From positions 1 to 7,447 of the forward strand of contig JAFDFO010000128.1 of NCBI GenBank assembly GCA_019309815.1: a stretch of 7,447 nucleotides of DNA, read 5' to 3'. The notes under the pieces are model-generated. The model was given only the letters and a program-made list of their open reading frames with translations, ran no database searches and was not told the DNA's origin. This document shows positions 1-6,156 of this stretch, one piece after another (within the stretch, counting starts at the first letter, position 1; each line of letters begins with the position of its first letter). Position numbers and translations under genes: made by a program. This stretch comes from Deltaproteobacteria bacterium (lineage in GTDB: Bacteria; Desulfobacterota; Desulfobacteria; Desulfobacterales; C00003060).

Positions 1-7
1 TAGGCAT

Positions 8-37
8 AAAAAAACAACCGCCAGGAAGATGGCATTG
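8..37 (-). terminator. Rho-independent terminator of the NifX/ABC operon
   Basis: Read on the minus strand just after the NifX-like stop codon, CAATGCCA and TGGCGGTTG form a stem: CAA/TTG, a T-G wobble, then GCCA/TGGC, with one bulged G and a 6-base loop. It is followed at once by TTTTTTT (8-14 on the plus strand is A7). Hairpin plus T-tract is the standard intrinsic terminator layout, and the position suggests the three-gene minus-strand operon ends here. The stem is short and contains a bulge, so efficiency is uncertain. Confidence 0.6.
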
Positions 38-439
38 CTAACGATTTTGAATAATTGTTTGAACCACATCATAAGCAACTCCAGTTTTTTCTGTGTATTC
101 AATCTGATAACCCCTCAGAGCCTGTTGCATTTTATGTCCGATATTACCAGCAATAATGAGCGTTGCTCCTTTCTTTGCAATAAGTGAAGCGGCGATTTGG
201 CCAGCACCACCAGGTAGATCCTTTGATGGGTTTTCTACGGCCTCAAGAAAATTACCCTTGCCATCGAAAAAAAGAAAAAAAGGGGACCGTCCGGCCTGTT
301 GGCTTATGGCTGCAGTTTTTTCTGGGCCAGTAGTGGCCACGGCAATTTTCATTGAATCGGCAGAAGCGCTTATGGCAAGACCAAAGAGAAGAGACAAAAC
401 TAAACTGACAACAATGGATTGTATCCTTCTGATTGTCAT
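38..439 (-). CDS. Exported NifX/NifB-domain (dinitrogenase Fe-Mo cofactor biosynthesis-like) protein
   Basis: A 133-residue protein. Residues 1-27 are a Sec-type signal peptide: two arginines at 4-5, a hydrophobic core at about 9-24, and a probable signal peptidase I site after A-S-A at 25-27. The mature part (about 29-130) reads as the NifX/NifB-C fold: M-K-I-A-V-A-T start, R-S-P-F-F-L-F-F-D at 51-59, V-E-N at 68-70, P-G-G-A-G-Q at 76-81, and I-I-A-G-N-I-G at 95-101. Relatives carry or deliver iron- or molybdenum-containing clusters in the cytoplasm, so a secreted form is unusual. The mature part has no cysteine. I start it at 439, not at the in-frame ATG at 451, because GGAGG sits 5 bases before 439 and overlaps the earlier ATG. 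It lies 18 bp after the permease stop and is the last gene of the operon. The family call is confident; the cofactor or metal is unknown. Confidence 0.85.
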   Translation of the reverse strand: MTIRRIQSIVVSLVLSLLFGLAISASADSMKIAVATTGPEKTAAISQQAGRSPFFLFFDGKGNFLEAVENPSKDLPGGAGQIAASLIAKKGATLIIAGNIGHKMQQALRGYQIEYTEKTGVAYDVVQTIIQNR

Positions 440-457
440 GCGTTCCTCCATGTAATT

Positions 458-1705
458 TTATACATGTCGCAGGGCGGTTATCGGGTCCATTCTTGCAGCC
501 TTAAAAGCTGGCTGCAGGCTCGCTGCTACGGCGATGCCTATAACAATCAACACAATGGAAATGACGTCCCCCGGTCCGATGGTCGGGGCCAGCACCAGGT
601 TGGATTGTCGTCCGAAGTTAAAGGTTATTTCAGCGGCATTGATGGCGGCAATACTTATCAGGCTGATCACCGTTCCGACAAAGGTTCCAAATACGCCAAG
701 CAGAAAGCCTTCGGTCACGAACAGGGCCATAATTTTACCCGGCAGTGTACCAATGGCGGCAATGGTGCCGATTTCATTGATCCGCTCGTACACAGCCATG
801 ATCATCACATTCATGATGCTTACCAGAACAATGGCCACCAGCATGACCTTTATGAAAAATGTCATCAGCTCGATCATATTGGCAATATTGTAGAATGGCG
901 TCAGGTCTTCCCAAGTGTGCACTTCAAATATTGGCTTATCTTTTTCATCCCTCATGGATTCAAACTCAGCCTTAAGACTGGAAAAAACCTTGGGGAGGTC
1001 ATCCATGTTTTTAAGGCGAATCGCTATTTCACTAACTTCAACGGCATTGATGCGCAGCAGCTCTTTGGCATCATCCAAGTGAATCATCCCATCCCGACCC
1101 CCGGGGCCAGAAATGCCTTCAAGAACACCACTGACCGTGAAGGTTTTTCCATTGACCGAGCCGTCTTTATTATTGGCCACCAGCACAACAGTGTCACCCA
1201 CCTTAACTTTCATGCCCTTGGCAATCAGCTCGGGAATGAGGATTTCGCCTTTTTTCAGCAAAACATCTTTTTTCTGCCCTTTAATAATACGGTCAGAAAG
1301 TAGGGGGACGGTCTTGACCTCCTGTTCGGGGATGACTGTATTGAGCCGGATGTTGGTGGTTTGGGTAAAGTTGCTGAACATGGCCCCAAGCTTGATACGC
1401 ATCGAAAAGGATTCAACCGCATCCACACCGCCTAAAATCTCCTTTACCTTCGCCACCTGGCGCTGGTTCAGGTTGAGATCGAGCGGCAGGTTGTCAATAG
1501 AGGCCAGATAGCTTTTGCGGTGGACCTGTATATGGCCAAGCATGGAGTCCGTAATCTGGCCAACCATCATATCCTTAAAAGATCCTGTTATGGAAATAAA
1601 GAGCAATACTGCTACCACACCCAGAGTGATCAGCGCCGATGTCAGCATTGTACGCCGCTGATACCGAAGAAGATTGCGGGCGGCAATTTTTATAATATTA
1701 AGCAT
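458..1705 (-). CDS. ABC transporter permease, FtsX/LolC-E/MacB family
   Basis: A 415-residue membrane protein with the four-helix layout of type VII ABC permeases: TM1 about 20-41, a large periplasmic MacB-PCD-type domain about 42-275, then TM2 about 282-305, TM3 about 325-356 and TM4 about 380-398. The FtsX region is clear from Y-E-R-I-N-E-I-G-T-I-A-A-I-G at 306-319, the coupling segment that contacts the ATPase. The C-terminus A-A-R-M-D-P-I-T-A-L-R is also typical. Such permeases work as dimers with a LolD/MacB-type ATPase and use mechanotransmission to extract lipoproteins or move peptides or other substrates outside the inner membrane. The start ATG lies inside the last codons of the ATPase gene (8-base overlap) with GGAGG 5 bases upstream, which indicates translational coupling. 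No membrane-fusion protein or outer-membrane partner is visible here, so LolC/E and MacB cannot be told apart and no symbol is given. Confidence 0.9.
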   Translation of the reverse strand: MLNIIKIAARNLLRYQRRTMLTSALITLGVVAVLLFISITGSFKDMMVGQITDSMLGHIQVHRKSYLASIDNLPLDLNLNQRQVAKVKEILGGVDAVESFSMRIKLGAMFSNFTQTTNIRLNTVIPEQEVKTVPLLSDRIIKGQKKDVLLKKGEILIPELIAKGMKVKVGDTVVLVANNKDGSVNGKTFTVSGVLEGISGPGGRDGMIHLDDAKELLRINAVEVSEIAIRLKNMDDLPKVFSSLKAEFESMRDEKDKPIFEVHTWEDLTPFYNIANMIELMTFFIKVMLVAIVLVSIMNVMIMAVYERINEIGTIAAIGTLPGKIMALFVTEGFLLGVFGTFVGTVISLISIAAINAAEITFNFGRQSNLVLAPTIGPGDVISIVLIVIGIAVAASLQPAFKAARMDPITALRHV

Positions 1706-2402
1706 GAGCCCCTCCGTTATGGATTTGCCCTTGTAAAAGTTTCCCGTCTTCCAGGGTAAGAACTATTTCCGCGTTCCGCATGACCTTTGGGTCATGGGTG
1801 GAGAAAATAAAGGTTGTGTCGAATTCATCACGCATCTTTTTCATGAGATTGATGATTCGATTTGCCGTTTCTCCGTCAAGGTTCGCGGTGGGTTCGTCGG
1901 CCAGCACCAGTTTAGCATTGGTTACCAAGGCTCGCGCAACGGCTACCCTCTGCTTCTGACCGCCCGAAATCTGGCTTGGATATTTGTCACCCTGATCCCC
2001 CATGCCGACTGCGTCGAGCAGATCGCTCACCCGTTTTCTACGCTCCTGGGCAGGCCAGTTTTGCACCATGATCAACGGATATTCCACGTTTTCAAAGACC
2101 GTCAACACCGGAATCAGGTTAAAGTCCTGGAACACGAAACCGATATGTTCGCCTCTGAAATGCGCGGCCTGCTTACGATCCATACGGGCAATGTCCTGGC
2201 CTACAACCTGTAAAGAGCCATTGGTCGGTGGATCAAGGCAGCCAATCATGTTGAGCAATGTGCTTTTACCGCTGCCGGAAGGCCCCACAAATGAGACAAA
2301 GGATGCCGGTTCAATGGTGAAATTCACACCCCGAATAGCCTTCACCGATATTTCACCGATTTGGTAAGTTTTTTCTAGGTTATCTGCAGTTACTAAGGAC
2401 AT
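1698..2402 (-). CDS. ABC transporter ATP-binding protein, LolD/MacB-like
   Basis: A 234-residue cytoplasmic ATPase with a complete set of motifs: Walker A G-P-S-G-S-G-K-S-T at 40-48, Q-loop glutamine 92 in F-V-F-Q-D-F-N-L, signature I-S-G-G-Q-K-Q-R at 145-152, Walker B L-V-L-A-D-E-P at 165-171 with catalytic E170, D-loop A-N-L-D at 173-176, and H-loop histidine 203. The Q-loop context and the length match the LolD/MacB/FtsE branch, which pairs with FtsX-type permeases such as the one directly downstream. It is the first gene of the minus-strand operon, about 100 bases after the predicted transcription start. The start at 2402 has a modest AAGGG-type ribosome binding site. The family is near certain; substrate specificity lies in the permease and is unknown. 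Confidence 0.93.
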   Translation of the reverse strand: MSLVTADNLEKTYQIGEISVKAIRGVNFTIEPASFVSFVGPSGSGKSTLLNMIGCLDPPTNGSLQVVGQDIARMDRKQAAHFRGEHIGFVFQDFNLIPVLTVFENVEYPLIMVQNWPAQERRKRVSDLLDAVGMGDQGDKYPSQISGGQKQRVAVARALVTNAKLVLADEPTANLDGETANRIINLMKKMRDEFDTTFIFSTHDPKVMRNAEIVLTLEDGKLLQGQIHNGGAHA

Positions 2403-2422
2403 GGCTTTTCCCTTTGTGAGAA

Positions 2423-2438
2423 TGATTTTCCAAAATCA
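2423..2438. repeat. Inverted repeat in the 5' leader of the ABC/NifX operon
   Basis: TGATTTT and AAAATCA form perfect 7-base arms around CC. It lies 21-36 bases upstream of the ATPase start codon, inside the predicted untranslated leader. It could be an operator for a dimeric repressor or a weak hairpin. It partly resembles a Fur box on its left side (GAGAATGATTTTC), but the right half does not fit, so no regulator is assigned. Confidence 0.4.
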
Positions 2439-2500
2439 CCCGTCCAATTTTCTTCATGAAGGCCGCATAGAAAGCATCAAAAAGGCCGGCAGTTATTCTG

Positions 2501-2517
2501 TATAGTTTATTACTATA
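2501..2517. promoter_or_regulatory. Inverted repeat overlapping the -10 of the minus-strand promoter (candidate operator)
   Basis: TATAGT and ACTATA form perfect 6-base arms separated by TTATT. The right arm is exactly the -10 element of the minus-strand promoter, and the left arm covers the expected start site near 2505. A repressor bound here would block transcription. The arms are AT-rich, so chance symmetry with a -10 box is possible. Confidence 0.35.
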
Positions 2518-2540
2518 AGAATTCATATCGATTTTGACAA
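2512..2540 (-). promoter_or_regulatory. Sigma-70 promoter for the ABC/NifX operon
   Basis: On the minus strand the -35 element TTGTCA (2535-2540) and the -10 element TATAGT (2512-2517) each match consensus at five of six positions and are separated by the optimal 17 bases. The expected start is near 2505, giving a leader of about 100 bases before the ATPase ATG. The upstream flank is AT-rich, which may help the polymerase alpha subunit bind. Confidence 0.7.
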
Positions 2541-2886
2541 GATTGGATTATTTTATAACTATTCTTCACTATTGGGGAAGGCATGAGAGTTTAACATACT
2601 TGCATCATATCGGAACTTGCCACGCGAGGCAGGTACAAGGGTCTTTTAAACACGCCAACTCAACATTCCTTTACATGTCCTTAAAAACGAATGAATTCCA
2701 GATAACCGGATTTATCAAGAGCGAGGGAAGATTCAAGGCAGTGCCATAAAATGTTTAATCTGAACTGCACCTAAGGTATCCTCTTTCCCATTGAAGCCAT
2801 ACCCCCGTTTCTCAGAGAGCTATTCCATCTCTCCGTGAGGCATTAATTCTCTATCGATTTACCCGATAACCGGTCCGGGCACCTGA
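2541..2886. other. Intergenic stretch without a recognisable gene
   Basis: No open frame here has a ribosome binding site, domain-like composition or a convincing start. Open frames of about 70 codons at 2534-2749 and 2910-3131 begin at TTG and look random. The only structure seen is an interrupted hairpin at 2811-2839: CTCA/TGAG and GAGAG/CTCTC around a 9-base loop with a CG bulge. It has no T-tract, so it is not called a terminator. Confidence 0.5.
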
Positions 2887-2907
2887 TCTTTTACAATCTG
2901 TAAAAGA
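2887..2907. promoter_or_regulatory. Strong palindrome, candidate activator (enhancer-binding protein) site
   Basis: TCTTTTACA and TGTAAAAGA are perfect 9-base arms around ATC. The centre is about 115 bases upstream of the -24 element of the sigma-54-type promoter at 3010-3026, within the range where sigma-54 activators usually bind. A second, weaker inverted repeat, TGACA-GTCTCA-TGTCA, follows at 2911-2926, as if two sites were placed side by side. The alternative is a small hairpin in an RNA from an unseen upstream start. Confidence 0.5.
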
Positions 2908-3009
2908 CATTGACAGTCTCATGTCAGAAGTTACAGGGCCCGGCCGTCTTCTTGCGGAAACACGCTTATGTTTTCAGCATATTACGCACATGCGCACCTC
3001 TATCACCTC

Positions 3010-3026
3010 TTGGCATCGGTTTTGCG
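3010..3026 (+). promoter_or_regulatory. Sigma-54 (RpoN) -24/-12 promoter
   Basis: TTGGCAT at 3010-3016 and TTTTGC ending at 3025 match the sigma-54 consensus TTGGCAC-N5-TTGC. The invariant GG (3012-3013) and GC (3024-3025) lie exactly 12 bases apart. The predicted start is near 3037, giving a leader of about 90 bases before the ATG at 3128. The palindrome at 2887-2907 supplies the expected upstream activator site. Confidence 0.65.
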
Positions 3027-3099
3027 GATACTTTTATTAAGGATGTGCATCATGGCCATTTGTCATCAAAGAGCTGTCAACCGGGTGAATTCCCGAAAG

Positions 3100-3115
3100 T
3101 TCTTCCAGGGAAGAA
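3100..3115 (+). repeat. Small hairpin abutting the ribosome binding site of the zinc-finger/MshEN gene
   Basis: TTCTTC and GAAGAA form six perfect pairs around the tetraloop CAGG, ending directly before the Shine-Dalgarno run GGGGAG (3116-3121). It may influence ribosome access to the gene at 3128. No ligand-binding riboswitch family was recognised around it. Confidence 0.35.
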
Positions 3116-3127
3116 GGGGAGACAAAT

Positions 3128-3817
3128 ATGATTAAGGAACACCACAATGCCGATTCAGCTGTAACCTTAGAATATTGTTGTGATTTCTGTGATTACAGCA
3201 CTATGGACAACAAGGAGTCTCTGGGGATGAAACCCGTTATGGAATGTCATGCTTGTGGCAGGCACGTATGCAGTGGGCATAGGAAGTTCTATATGGAAAC
3301 CTGGGTTGATTCTCACAAGGGCATGTATTGTTTAGGGTGCTGGGTGATTGGCAAGAAACATAGAGACCAGATGATAAGTGTACAGAATGAAGCATGGGAA
3401 AAGGAAAATGATTTGAGGCTCGCGTGGCATCGCGAGGGTAGAGAGGAAAAAAGACGCCAGTTGGCAAAGCGCCGTAGACCCAAACTTGGCCAGATTTTGG
3501 TTTCCGAAGAATATATAAAACAAGAGCAACTCGAAGCAGCGTTATCAGAACAGATGCTTACGATTGGTCAAGTCTTAATCCAAGCAGGCCGTATAACGGT
3601 TCGAGAGTTGCAGGAAGCGCTGGATTATCAGCAGAAGGTCTCCAAGCAGTTGGGCGAGATACTCAAGGAGCTAGGTCATTCAACCCCCGAAGATATTGAC
3701 TGGGGTTTGAACAGAATGGCAAGAAAGCTGGGAGAAATCCTGAAGGAGCAGGAGCTCCTCTCAGATGATGAGCTACGTCACGCAGTGGCTACGCAGCGGG
3801 ATGTATCGAGCGAATAA
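3128..3817 (+). CDS. Zinc-finger-like protein with four tandem MshEN-type motifs
   Basis: A 229-residue soluble protein I cannot assign to a named family. The N-terminal part has four ligand pairs: C18-x2-C21, C40-x2-C43, C48-x2-H51 and C68-x2-C71. This spacing suits a two-zinc, RING- or B-box-like module. A very charged, arginine-rich segment follows (about 88-118). The C-terminal half holds four copies of the pattern [KR]-L-G-x2-L-x10-L-x3-L-x2-Q, at 119-142, 145-168, 174-197 and 200-223. Copy 1 fits fully, copies 2 and 4 nearly so, and copy 3 is degenerate (I at 190, M at 197). In MshE and GspE-type ATPases, two such motifs make the MshEN domain, which binds cyclic di-GMP in some proteins. 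Here no ATPase follows, so an adaptor or regulator is possible. The start has a strong GGGGAG site. It is preceded by a sigma-54-type promoter and followed 107 bases later by the MPRGDGTGP-type gene. Confidence 0.8.
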   Translation: MIKEHHNADSAVTLEYCCDFCDYSTMDNKESLGMKPVMECHACGRHVCSGHRKFYMETWVDSHKGMYCLGCWVIGKKHRDQMISVQNEAWEKENDLRLAWHREGREEKRRQLAKRRRPKLGQILVSEEYIKQEQLEAALSEQMLTIGQVLIQAGRITVRELQEALDYQQKVSKQLGEILKELGHSTPEDIDWGLNRMARKLGEILKEQELLSDDELRHAVATQRDVSSE

Positions 3818-3924
3818 CGGGACTTGCTGGTCGCGGCGACAATCATCGTTGGCCAAAAAGCCAATCAAGTAGGAAACGAACAACAGTGGGGAGAACTTCA
3901 ACTTAAGACATAGAGGAGAGTAAA

Positions 3925-4158
3925 ATGCCAAGAGGAGATGGAACTGGCCCAAGAGGTCAAGGCCCCGGAACAGGTAGAGGCATGCGGCAAGCCAAGGGCG
4001 GACTTGGTCTAAGTGGTGGCTTTGCGGTAGGTCCCGGCGGATCTTGCGTTTGCCCAAGTTGTGGTGAGAAAGTCTCTCACCAACTCGGAAGTCCTTGCTT
4101 TGAGCAAAAGTGCTCCAAGTGCGGTGCCGCTATGACGCGGGAATATCCTTCACAGTGA
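3925..4158 (+). CDS. Small glycine-rich, cysteine-containing protein (MPRGDGTGP / DUF5320-like type)
   Basis: A 77-residue protein. It opens with M-P-R-G-D-G-T-G-P followed by a glycine-rich run to about residue 39. This N-terminus is characteristic of small proteins of anaerobes often found near NifX/NifB-domain genes. The rest is a metal-binding-looking module: C41, C43-x2-C46, H52, C58 and C63-x2-C66, reading C-V-C-P-S-C-G, then G-S-P-C, then C-S-K-C-G-A-A-M. It could hold zinc as a zinc ribbon, or an Fe-S cluster; sequence alone does not decide. GAGGAG lies 7 bases before the ATG. A NifX-like gene exists in this window, but on the other strand about 3.5 kb away, so any functional link is only suggestive. 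Confidence 0.8.
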   Translation: MPRGDGTGPRGQGPGTGRGMRQAKGGLGLSGGFAVGPGGSCVCPSCGEKVSHQLGSPCFEQKCSKCGAAMTREYPSQ

Positions 4159-4205
4159 TTTGCATTGATAGCGAAAAAGGGGGTGTTGGCAAGGGGATGA
4201 AAAGT

Positions 4206-4268
4206 TTCGGACAAATCTTCTCCATCCGAACCAATGGATGATAACTGGTTGTCACAAACTTGAACAAC
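4206..4268 (+). repeat. Chain of overlapping inverted repeats in the leader of the universal stress gene
   Basis: Four inverted repeats follow one another, each sharing bases with the next: TTCGGA/TCCGAA (4206-4230), CATCC/GGATG (4223-4240), AACCA/TGGTT (4229-4250) and GTTGT/ACAAC (4248-4268). Neighbouring pairs cannot form together, so the leader RNA could switch between folds, as in attenuators or riboregulators. The individual stems are short and chance is possible. No known riboswitch consensus was recognised. Confidence 0.35.
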
Positions 4269-4308
4269 AGCGGGGTGGCCTTGAGACCGTTGTGAAAGGA
4301 GAAGACAA

Positions 4309-4782
4309 ATGACAAAGAAAATTCTGGTAGCTGTTGATGAATCAAAGAACTCCATGAAGGCAGTCAAGTATGTGGCAAATGGTATTCAGCCAACCGGAAA
4401 GGTCACACTGTTTGGTGTCTTGCCCGATCTTACTGCGGCATGTGGCCTGGACAGCCCCACACTCACACCCCTGTTCAACCGCAACAGAACGGCATTTTGT
4501 GCCATAGAAGACGCCAAGAAAGATCACGTGAAGGATTTTATGGACAAGGCGAAGACGGCCTTGGTCGAAGGCGGTTTTCCTTCTAAGAACGTGACAGTTA
4601 AGATACGGAAGAAGAAGACAGGGATAGCAAGGGACATCCTGAAAGAGGCCCAGCATGGAAAATACGATACACTGGTTATAGGAAGAAGGGGTCTGTCAGG
4701 TATCAAGCAGTTTCTGTTCGGCAGTGTTTCCAACAAGGTTGTTCATCTTGCAAGAAACGTCTCTGTCATTGTTGTGGACTAA
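4309..4782 (+). CDS. Universal stress protein, UspA family (ATP-binding type)
   Basis: A 157-residue single-domain Usp protein, the usual length. It starts with K-I-L-V-A-V-D-E-S at 4-12, where D10 is the conserved nucleotide-contacting aspartate. It ends with the ATP-binding signature G125-R-R-G128, nine residues, then G138-S139 (the G-x2-G-x9-G-[ST] pattern), followed by the closing strand V-S-V-I-V-V-D. The intact signature points to the ATP-binding UspFG/MJ0577-like branch rather than the UspA branch, which does not bind ATP. Such proteins act in the cytoplasm during starvation, redox or energy stress. A clear AAGGAG site precedes the ATG. It sits 150 bases after the small cysteine protein, and that gap contains possible alternative hairpins. 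No terminator was seen after it. Confidence 0.93.
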   Translation: MTKKILVAVDESKNSMKAVKYVANGIQPTGKVTLFGVLPDLTAACGLDSPTLTPLFNRNRTAFCAIEDAKKDHVKDFMDKAKTALVEGGFPSKNVTVKIRKKKTGIARDILKEAQHGKYDTLVIGRRGLSGIKQFLFGSVSNKVVHLARNVSVIVVD

Positions 4783-5022
4783 GCAAGGACAATCCTATCT
4801 TGGGTAACTGAGCCTGTTGAGCGTGTTACGTTCGTGCTGAGGGGCACTGGCCACTGCTCTTCTATAACCTTATTGATTAGCTCGCGGAGGGACACAGGGC
4901 CATGGTTGGGCAGTGATTCCGCTTGAGAACTTGGAAGGTACGGTTGAGGACAGAGATGCGGGCACAGTTTGTAGGGAAGCCCTCACTGTTCAAATTAAAG
5001 CACATGTAGGCGGGTGATATGT

Positions 5023-6144
5023 ATGGACGATGTTGTCAAAAACTCAGATACGGCTACACGGAATAGCAAAGATGTTGATGAGCTTATTTTTTACAGATTT
5101 GTCATCGATAATGTTCCGTGTGCTGTTGTCACTGTCGACTCTGAATTCAAGATTTCTAGCATGAACCCGTGGGCTGAGAAACTAACGGGCTATTCCTCGA
5201 AAGAGGCGATTGGACGCTATTGTGGCGATATCCTGAGAGGGGGAATGTGCAACGTGCATTGCCCGCTCAAAGAAGCTATGCAAGGTGTTCAGGCAGCTGT
5301 ACGCATCGACACTACTATCCAAAACAAGCACGGGGAGACCATCCCAGTGAGTATGAATACTGCCGCCTTGTTGAACGAGAAACGCGACCTGGTCGGTGGA
5401 GTGGAGGCCTTTCAAGACATTTCTCATCTAAAAGCCTTGGAGCGCGAAAAAGCCAACCTCATCTCGATGATTGCTCATGACATAAAGACACCTGTCGTCA
5501 CCATTGGGGGATTTGCCCGTCGTCTTTTAAAGAAAGATCTGGACACTGACAAAGAGAAGCAAAAACAATATGTCGAAATTATCTCAGGGGAAGCCACTAG
5601 AGCTGAATTGTTGGTCAATGACTTTCTTGAATTTTCTCGGTTGGAAGTCGGCGCCTTAAACCTAGACTTTGGCCCTACATCCCTGGACAAGGAATTAATC
5701 GAGCTTCTCAAGACCTATGAACCTAAGGCTCTAAAGCGTGGGATCAGGATAGAAATCGCAAGTCCAAAATCATTGTCCATTATTGATGCTGATGCAAAGC
5801 GCCTCCGCAGAGTCTTTACCAATCTGTTGGACAATGCCCTAAAATTCTCACAGGATAAAGGCACAGTTACCATTGCCATTCAAGAGAGAGAGAACGATAT
5901 TACGGTCAAGGTGACAGACCAGGGGGTTGGTATAAAAGCCAAGGATATACGATACATCTTTGAGCCCTTTCATCAAATACAGGACAGAGGAGAGAAACAA
6001 GGCTTCGGTCTGGGCTTGGCTATAGTTAAAGCTATAGTGAAAGGTCACGGTGGACGCATCCTTGTCGAGAGTGAGCCGGGAAAAGGATCGGCTTTCAGTG
6101 TGGTTTTGCCCAAGCCTAAGAAGTTGGATTTCACACCAGCCTGA
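5023..6144 (+). CDS. Soluble PAS-domain sensor histidine kinase
   Basis: A 373-residue protein without membrane segments, so a cytoplasmic sensor. A PAS domain spans about 22-135 and carries C67-x8-C76-x3-C80-P-L, a motif found in many PAS domains of anaerobes and a candidate for redox or metal sensing. The HisKA helix has the phospho-acceptor in M-I-A-H152-D-I-K-T-P. The HATPase domain is complete: N-box F-T-N-L-L-D-N-A-L-K-F-S at 265-276, G1 D-Q-G-V-G-I at 299-304, F-box F-E-P-F at 313-316, and G2 G-F-G-L-G-L at 327-332. A GTG at 5014 is possible (three more residues), but GGTGAT around it pairs with the 16S rRNA end and is well spaced for the ATG at 5023, so I prefer that start. No receiver or response regulator lies beside it. 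The partner is unknown; it may be encoded elsewhere. Confidence 0.92.
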   Translation: MDDVVKNSDTATRNSKDVDELIFYRFVIDNVPCAVVTVDSEFKISSMNPWAEKLTGYSSKEAIGRYCGDILRGGMCNVHCPLKEAMQGVQAAVRIDTTIQNKHGETIPVSMNTAALLNEKRDLVGGVEAFQDISHLKALEREKANLISMIAHDIKTPVVTIGGFARRLLKKDLDTDKEKQKQYVEIISGEATRAELLVNDFLEFSRLEVGALNLDFGPTSLDKELIELLKTYEPKALKRGIRIEIASPKSLSIIDADAKRLRRVFTNLLDNALKFSQDKGTVTIAIQERENDITVKVTDQGVGIKAKDIRYIFEPFHQIQDRGEKQGFGLGLAIVKAIVKGHGGRILVESEPGKGSAFSVVLPKPKKLDFTPA

Positions 6145-6156
6145 TTGCATTAACCA

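Noticed and set aside
1..35. Possible next minus-strand gene starting at ATG 35 (M-P-S-S-W-R-L-F-F-Y)
   Set aside because: No ribosome binding site, and the same bases form a hairpin followed by seven Ts, better explained as a terminator.
419..1303. Long plus-strand open frame of 294 codons opposite the permease
   Set aside because: Its composition (many His, Asn, Gln) is that of an antisense shadow of a real gene. The minus-strand permease has full family motifs, operon context and a ribosome binding site.
2418..2436. Fur box in the ABC operon leader
   Set aside because: Only about 11 of 19 positions fit, almost all in the left half, and it lies well downstream of the predicted start site.
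2534..2749. Plus-strand frames of 71 and 73 codons at 2534-2749 and 2910-3131
   Set aside because: Both need a TTG start without a ribosome binding site. The second overlaps the sigma-54 element, and neither looks like a protein family.
3849..3864. TTGGC/GCCAA hairpin after the zinc-finger/MshEN gene as a terminator
   Set aside because: Five-base stem with no T-tract. Also considered as a cyclic di-GMP riboswitch region, but no matching conserved core was seen.
4908..4922. Sigma-54-like element upstream of the PAS kinase
   Set aside because: GG and GC have the correct 12-base spacing, but the T-T before GC is replaced by C-C and the first T by G. Too weak to call.
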